Below, one piece after another: positions 59,576 through 64,000 of a DNA stretch of 64,000 nt; the stretch's first letter is position 1; every line of letters begins with the position of its first letter. A model generated the notes under the pieces. It searched no databases. It saw nothing but the letters and a program-made list of their open reading frames with translations, and was not told the origin of the DNA. A program made the translations under genes and the position numbers. The stretch is from Streptomyces sp. NBC_00440 (GTDB taxonomy: Bacteria; Actinomycetota; Actinomycetes; Streptomycetales; Streptomycetaceae). The stretch spans positions 5,525,501 through 5,589,500 of the forward strand of contig NZ_CP107921.1 in NCBI RefSeq assembly GCF_036014215.1, given 5' to 3'.

Positions 59576-61147
59576 TCAGGCACGCGCCTGGGCGGGAGGC
59601 AGTTCCTCCTCCGGGACTTCGTCCGTGACGCGTTCCTCGACGTGTTCCTCGGCTTGCTCCCCGACTTGTTCCTTGGCCTGTTCCTTGACCTGTTCAGGGA
59701 GTTGGCCTGTGGCCTGGTCCGGGAACTCGGCTTCGGTGGTCTCCGGCAGGAACCCGGGCATCCAGGCTTCGAGTTCGTCCCGGAGCCGCACGGTCGCACC
59801 CAGCTGGCAGAGCACCCCGATGGTGCTCAGTGTCACCCGGTGGATCAGCAGATAGGACGGCGGCAGATTGAGCTGCTTGCCCAACTGGTGGGCGGGGGAG
59901 CGGGGATCGGCGATCCTCGCCGCCTGCGCCCGCATCCACCCCCGGCTGAACGTGAACTCGTCTGCCTGCACCGGCTCGATGATCGGTACCAGATACTCCA
60001 GCACCGCCTCCGGATCGAGATCGATGGACTCCTTGACGAACCCCTCATCGCAGAGCATCTCGTAGACGGCGGAGGCCTCACCCTCGATGGTCATCCGCAG
60101 GGCGTGACCGATCGTGGCGGGGAGCCCGCCCGGCAGCCGGTCCACCGTCCCGAAGTCGAGCACCCCCAGCCGCCACTGCGCCGAGGCCCCCTCTACGGTG
60201 CCGTCGTCCTCAGCGCCGTCCTCCGTGCTCGCGTCCTCATCGGTCCCGTCGGTATCGGTCCCGTCCTCCTCTGCGGGCAGCAGCCGGAAGTTGCCCGGAT
60301 GCGGGTCGGCATGCAGCAGTCCCGTGCGGGCCGGGCCCGAGAAGAGGAACCTCGCGAGCAGCTGCCCGGCCCGGTCCCGCTGTTCGTCCGTGCCGTCCGA
60401 GATCACGTCGGCCAGCGGGATTCCGTCGATCCAGTCGGTCACCAGCACCTGGTCGCTCTGGTGCACGACATCGGGCACCACCACATCCGGATCCCCGGCG
60501 AACTCCTCCGCGTGCTCCCGCTGAGCCTCCGCCTCCAGTTCGTAGTCCAGCTCCTCCGACACCCGGTCGCGCAGTTCGGCGATGAGCGGCTTGATGTCCA
60601 TGCCGGGAATCAGCGGCCCGAGCAGCCGGGCGAAGCGGCTCAGCTGGGTGAGATCCGACAGCAGGGCCTCACCCGCCCCCGGATACTGCACCTTGACTGC
60701 CACCCGGCGCCCGTCGTGCCACACCGCCCGGTGCACCTGACCGATGGACGCGGCGGCGGACGGCTTGTCGTCGAAATCGACGAACAGCTCGCGCCACCCC
60801 GTCCCCAGCTGAGCCTCCAGCACGGCATGTACGGTCTGCACCGGCATGGGAGGGGCGGATTCCTGGAGCTTGGTCAGCGCCGCCCGGTAGGGCCCCGCGA
60901 CCTCCTCGGGAAGGGCGGATTCGAAGACCGAGAGGGCCTGCCCCATTTTCATGGCCCCGCCCTTCAGCTCGCCCAGGACCTTGAAGAGCTGCTCGGCCGT
61001 GCGCTGCTGCACCTCGCGTGCCACGATCTCCGCGGATCTGCCGCCGATGCGCTTGCCCAGGCCCCAGGTGGCGCGGCCGGCGAAACCGAGTGGGAGTGCC
61101 GCCAGCTTGGCGGTACGTGTGACCGCTTTCCGGGGAAGATCAGACAT
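59576..61147 (-). CDS. ABC1/UbiB family atypical kinase
   Basis: A 523-residue protein starting MSDLPRKAVTRTAKLAALPL, with GGAGGGG upstream. ABC1 signatures: the KxGQ helix (MKMGQALS, 67-70), the alanine-rich loop AAASIGQVHRAV, VAVKVQYPG (Lys), the ELDYELEA E-helix, HADPHPGNF and LDFG. Members are ATP-dependent regulators of lipid or quinone pathways. Two oddities: a highly acidic insert of about 30 residues (EEDGTDTDGTDEDAS onward) between HADPHPGN and DFG, and a C-terminal heptad tail of repeated EQVKEQAKEQV. It is next to whiB7 in mycobacteria too (Rv3197), where it is linked to macrolide tolerance. Confidence 0.9.
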   Translation of the reverse strand: MSDLPRKAVTRTAKLAALPLGFAGRATWGLGKRIGGRSAEIVAREVQQRTAEQLFKVLGELKGGAMKMGQALSVFESALPEEVAGPYRAALTKLQESAPPMPVQTVHAVLEAQLGTGWRELFVDFDDKPSAAASIGQVHRAVWHDGRRVAVKVQYPGAGEALLSDLTQLSRFARLLGPLIPGMDIKPLIAELRDRVSEELDYELEAEAQREHAEEFAGDPDVVVPDVVHQSDQVLVTDWIDGIPLADVISDGTDEQRDRAGQLLARFLFSGPARTGLLHADPHPGNFRLLPAEEDGTDTDGTDEDASTEDGAEDDGTVEGASAQWRLGVLDFGTVDRLPGGLPATIGHALRMTIEGEASAVYEMLCDEGFVKESIDLDPEAVLEYLVPIIEPVQADEFTFSRGWMRAQAARIADPRSPAHQLGKQLNLPPSYLLIHRVTLSTIGVLCQLGATVRLRDELEAWMPGFLPETTEAEFPDQATGQLPEQVKEQAKEQVGEQAEEHVEERVTDEVPEEELPPAQARA

Positions 61148-61188
61148 GCGCCCCTCCAAATCCCAGACTGCCGTGGAGCGTACGGCGG

Positions 61189-62331
61189 TTACCCGGCCAT
61201 TGTGTCGTGCGGAGCCCCGGCCGCCGAGGCGCGCTCCCCTTCAGTGTGCCCACCCGCACCACAGCGGCAGTCGGGGTGGGGTGCGATACGGGCCGATCGC
61301 CAGTCGAGCAGCGGCAGGGACGCCTCCCACCGCGACCCCGTCGACGCCGGCAGCTCGCCGTCGAGAAACGCCAGCGCGTGCGCTGCCGCCAGCCCCGCCA
61401 CCGCTGTGGCCAGGCCGAGATCGCACGCCGGCACGGAGCCGCGTCTGCCCGAGCGCCACTGCGCGACCATCCGGGGCCAGCCCGGATCACGCTCACCCCG
61501 CCGCAGCGCAAGGCAGCCCGAGCACGCTGTGCCTCCCGGCAGGACGAGCGGCCCCACCACTCCCGTCCCTTCGAGCACGCCCGTATAGAGATGAGGCGTG
61601 CCGGACGCGACCCACTCCGCCGAGAGTGCCGGGTCGGGCACGTAGGCATCGAATCCGTCGCGCGGTGCGATGACGATCAGTGACAGCCCCGGTCCGCCGT
61701 CGCCGCCGGGTGCGGAGGCCGAGGCGCGTGGTGGCGGACCGGGCGCGACGCGCCGGATCAGCTGGCGCGTCGCCGAGTCCCGCCGCTCCCCGACGGCATT
61801 CGCCGGAAGGCCGCCCGGTGCCACGTCCCCCGAGGTGACAGAGCCGCCGTCCAGCACATCGACCCGCCCCACCCCGGAGGCCGAGAGCAGCGCCGCCACG
61901 GTGGCCCCGACCCGGCCTGCGCCCCTCACCCGGACCCGTATGGCCTGCCGGGCCGCGAGACGGGCCGTACCGCCGCCCGGTTCCGGATGGACCAGCGAGA
62001 GTGACGCCAGATCGGGGCGGAGCCGGTCCAGCGTGCCGGGCCGTTTCCGTAACGCGTCGACCGCCGCACCCCCGGCTGTCGCATCGTCGATCAACCCCGC
62101 CTTCGCCAACCGGTCGACCAGCTTGTCCACCTGGCCGTCCGGCAGCCGCATGGCCCGCGCCTCCTCCCGCAGCCGCTCCATCCCGCGAGTGCCGTCCAGC
62201 AGCCCGAGGAGGCAGCCGGTCGCCGGGTCCACCGGGCCGAGCACCACCGCCTGTGCGGGAGTCACCCCGAACTGCACGGCCTGCCGGTCCCGCCATGCGC
62301 GCCGCAGCGCGGGCTTCACCATCGGATGCAT
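61189..62331 (-). CDS. ThiF/E1-like protein, orphan
   Basis: A 380-residue protein. Residues 1-110 form a helical/winged region (AVQFGVTPAQAVVLGPVDPA, LVDRLAKAGLIDDA) like the N-terminal part of precursor-peptide recognition proteins of the TOMM/YcaO type. A Rossmann E1-like domain follows (RVRGAGRVGATVAALLSASG, VDVLDGGSVTSGDVAPGGL) with Cys pairs (ACSGC, CRCG) for zinc. The Arg residues and catalytic Cys needed for adenylation are not obvious. No YcaO, precursor peptide or SagB gene is adjacent. Function is unknown; peptide or protein binding is likelier than catalysis. Confidence 0.78.
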   Translation of the reverse strand: MHPMVKPALRRAWRDRQAVQFGVTPAQAVVLGPVDPATGCLLGLLDGTRGMERLREEARAMRLPDGQVDKLVDRLAKAGLIDDATAGGAAVDALRKRPGTLDRLRPDLASLSLVHPEPGGGTARLAARQAIRVRVRGAGRVGATVAALLSASGVGRVDVLDGGSVTSGDVAPGGLPANAVGERRDSATRQLIRRVAPGPPPRASASAPGGDGGPGLSLIVIAPRDGFDAYVPDPALSAEWVASGTPHLYTGVLEGTGVVGPLVLPGGTACSGCLALRRGERDPGWPRMVAQWRSGRRGSVPACDLGLATAVAGLAAAHALAFLDGELPASTGSRWEASLPLLDWRSARIAPHPDCRCGAGGHTEGERASAAGAPHDTMAG

Positions 62332-62414
62332 CGCACGCCCCCGTTCACGGTCCGCCGGGCTGTCCCGGCGGCTCTGTTGTCAGAATGCCCTCAGGTCGCG
62401 GACGGTGCGGAAAG

Positions 62415-62423
62415 TTATCCACA
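62415..62423 (+). other. DnaA-box-like site
   Basis: TTATCCACA, matching the general bacterial DnaA box, in the 197-bp region between divergent ThiF-like and M48 genes. An inverted CTGTGGA lies about 35 bp further on. It is a single box, so the significance is uncertain. Confidence 0.35.
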
Positions 62424-62516
62424 GGGCCGGTGGGCTGATCATTCGAATGCTGCACTCTGTGGAATGGATCAAGGTTCAACCGCCATGGGCACGGGACTTC
62501 CCCCACTGACAGCGGG

Positions 62517-62522
62517 TAACGT
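62517..62522 (+). promoter_or_regulatory. -10 box for leaderless M48 gene
   Basis: TAACGT lies 6 nt before GTG 62529, which lacks a Shine-Dalgarno sequence. Confidence 0.4.
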
Positions 62523-62528
62523 CGAGGC

Positions 62529-63125
62529 GTGCCCGTCGACCCTCTGCACACCGCCGGAAGTCCACCGCGCAGCGCGAAGAGCCAGCCGCCCCGCGGCCCG
62601 GCGACGAGCCCGGTCGAGGTCCGCAGGAGCTCCCGGCGCAACAGAACGGTCTCCGCCTACCGGGAGGGCGACCGGACCATCGTGCTCATCCCCGCCCGGA
62701 TGTCGGACGCCGAGGAACGGCGCTGGGTGACCGTGATGCTCGACAAGCTCGCCGCCCAGGAGAGCAAGCGGGTCCTCGGCGACACCGAGCTCGCCGACCG
62801 CGCGGCGCGGCTGTCCGAGCAGTACTTCGCGGGCCGGGCCCGCCCCGATTCCGTGCGGTGGGTGACCAACCAGAACACCCGGTGGGGCTCCTGCACCCCG
62901 GCAGAGGGCAGTATCCGGCTCTCGCACCGGCTCCAGGGGATGCCGGAGTACGTCGTCGACTATGTGCTGCTCCACGAACTGGCCCATCTTCTGGTGCCCG
63001 GGCACGGCCCCCGCTTCTGGCAGCTCCTGGAGGCGTATCCGCGAACCGAGCGGGCCCGGGGGTATCTCGAAGGGGTGGTGGCCGCCGAGCGGCTGCCGCA
63101 GCTGCCCGCCGCCCGCGGCGAGTGA
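62529..63125 (+). CDS. YgjP/WrbA-type M48 family metallopeptidase (SprT-like)
   Basis: A 198-residue protein starting GTG 62529. After a basic disordered N terminus (PPRSAKSQPPRGPATSPV) comes the YgjP domain: VEVRRSSRRNRTVSAYREG, RWVTNQNTRWGSCTPAEGSI and the zinc site HELAHLLVPGHGPRFW (HExxH plus downstream His), followed by LEAYPRTERARGYL. Such small gluzincins are likely cytosolic proteases with unknown targets. It is divergent from the ThiF-like gene. Confidence 0.85.
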   Translation: MPVDPLHTAGSPPRSAKSQPPRGPATSPVEVRRSSRRNRTVSAYREGDRTIVLIPARMSDAEERRWVTVMLDKLAAQESKRVLGDTELADRAARLSEQYFAGRARPDSVRWVTNQNTRWGSCTPAEGSIRLSHRLQGMPEYVVDYVLLHELAHLLVPGHGPRFWQLLEAYPRTERARGYLEGVVAAERLPQLPAARGE

Positions 63126-63323
63126 CAGCGCCGGTCACCTGTCGCCCGTGACGCCGGGTGACACCCGCCGTGATCAGCGACTGACCCCGGGCGACTCCGT
63201 ACCGCTGCCCCGGCGATTCTGTACCGGCTGCGTACCGGGCCTGTCCCGGCTTGGCCGGATGTCGGTCCCAGCCGTTAGCCTGACGCGAAGGAACATATTC
63301 GGGATGGGGGACGGTCGTTACGT

Positions 63324-64000
63324 ATGGCCAGGCAATTCCAACGCGGCCACAAGGCCAGGATCAGTGACCTGACAGCGGGCACGGATCTGTATGTGGGTGT
63401 ACAGATCGCGGGCGCCGGACTGACCTTCGACATCAGCTGCTTCGGGCTCGACGCCGACGAACAGCTCTCGGACGACCGGTATTTCATCTTCTTCAACCAG
63501 CCGAAGTCTCCGGAGGAGTCGATCCAGCTCCTCGGCGCACAGGCCGGTGACACCGAATCCTTCCGTGTCACGCTCGACCGCATCCCCGCGACCGTCCAGA
63601 AGCTCTCGTTCACCGCGACGCTCGACGGCGCAGGCCAGATGTCGCAGATCGGGCCCGGGTACATCCGTATCGTCGCCGGTGGCGACGAGGTCGTCAGATA
63701 CGCCTTCACCGGCTCCGAGTTCACCACGGAGCGCGCCGTCATGCTGGGCGACTTCTATCTGAAGGACGTCTGGCGGTTCGCGGCCGTAGGCCAGGGCTTC
63801 GACGGTGGACTCGACGCACTGCTGAGGAACTTCGGCGGTGAGGTCGCCGAAGAGGAGCCCGCCGCACCGCAGCAGGCCGCCGCCCCACCCGCTTTCGGCG
63901 CGCCCGCTTTCGCTCCGCCCGCCGCCGCTCCCGACCCGGCCCCCTCCTTCGGCGCACCGGCCGCTCCGCCCCAGGCCCCGCCGGCTCAGACGCCCCAGCC
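63324..64000 (+). CDS. TerD family protein, 3' end outside window
   Basis: An open frame from ATG 63324 (MARQFQRGHKARISDLTAGT) runs off the right edge, with 225 residues visible. It is a TerD/CABP domain: DLYVGVQIAGAGLTFDISCF, GLDADEQLSDDRYFIFFNQ, RVTLDRIPATVQKLSFTATL, IRIVAGGDEVVRYAFTGSEF and WRFAAVGQGFDGGLDALLRN. After residue 175 it becomes Pro/Ala/Gln-rich low complexity. TerD proteins bind calcium and are tied to tellurite/stress resistance. Its role in this actinobacterium and whether a second domain follows are unknown. Confidence 0.88.
   Translation, partial: MARQFQRGHKARISDLTAGTDLYVGVQIAGAGLTFDISCFGLDADEQLSDDRYFIFFNQPKSPEESIQLLGAQAGDTESFRVTLDRIPATVQKLSFTATLDGAGQMSQIGPGYIRIVAGGDEVVRYAFTGSEFTTERAVMLGDFYLKDVWRFAAVGQGFDGGLDALLRNFGGEVAEEEPAAPQQAAAPPAFGAPAFAPPAAAPDPAPSFGAPAAPPQAPPAQTPQ

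Noticed and set aside
59438..61588. 716-codon plus-strand frame opposite the ABC1 kinase gene
   Set aside because: The minus strand shows KxGQ, HADPHPGN and DFG motifs; the plus frame is compositionally biased noise.

Overview
The window is about 72% G+C by eye. Its genes start mostly at ATG or GTG, sometimes TTG, use G or C at nearly every third codon position, and several are preceded by an actinobacterial leaderless-type -10 box. A wblC (whiB7) gene, AdnAB helicase-nucleases and a spherulin-4/DUF3492 locus are all present. Together these point to the core chromosome of a Streptomyces or close relative. From memory, the order DEAD-box helicase, ferritin-like protein, DUF3107, TetR, DUF3152, moeZ, ATL, adnA, adnB, nudC, mycoredoxin, uvrD2, whiB7, ABC1 kinase follows Mycobacterium tuberculosis Rv3211 down to Rv3197. 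The window is therefore an ancient actinobacterial backbone with Streptomyces-type blocks inserted. I could not run a search, so every family name rests on motif recognition.

Layout. 1-8.3 kb: CorA (cut by the left edge), a SUFU-domain protein, an MFS exporter with an operator-like promoter, a DUF6758 protein, a PHP phosphoesterase, MarC, a 50-aa small protein, a NYN-domain protein and an alpha/beta hydrolase. 8.4-15.8 kb: DEAD-box helicase, ferritin-like protein, small membrane protein, DUF3107, TetR, an acidic protein, a second hydrolase and a DUF3152 metzincin. 15.8-21.7 kb: an oligopeptide ABC transporter operon behind a leaderless leader-peptide gene and an attenuator. 21.8-27.1 kb: a putative exopolysaccharide operon (DUF3492 GT4, low-complexity ORF, membrane protein, 18-aa coupled ORF, sugar epimerase, spherulin-4-like hydrolase). 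27.1-43.5 kb: moeZ, SpoIIE-type phosphatase, membrane protein, kinase-like/flippase fusion, ATL, adnA, adnB, M20 peptidase, nudC.

43.6-55.4 kb is the most unusual part. It sits between nudC and the mycoredoxin/uvrD2/wblC block and is flanked by repeat-rich DNA. It holds a secreted glycoside hydrolase-like gene and then a divergent cluster: a trypco2-like protein on the minus strand and, on the plus strand, five genes that overlap or abut. These are a trypsin-like protease, a PknG-like kinase with a helical/TPR-like tail, a vWA protein, a four-TM membrane sensor and a solute-binding lipoprotein. It looks like a GlnH-GlnX-PknG-type extracytoplasmic sensing chain wired to the protease/vWA parts of NTP-dependent conflict systems. 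An M55 D-aminopeptidase follows.

55.4-64 kb: mycoredoxin, uvrD2, then the antibiotic-response regulator wblC with its WhiB7-type promoter, a 100-codon leader ORF and an intrinsic attenuator. After these come a small basic protein, an ABC1/UbiB kinase, a ThiF-like protein, a YgjP-type metallopeptidase and the start of a TerD-family gene cut by the right edge. I saw no tRNA, rRNA, CRISPR array, intact transposase or prophage genes.
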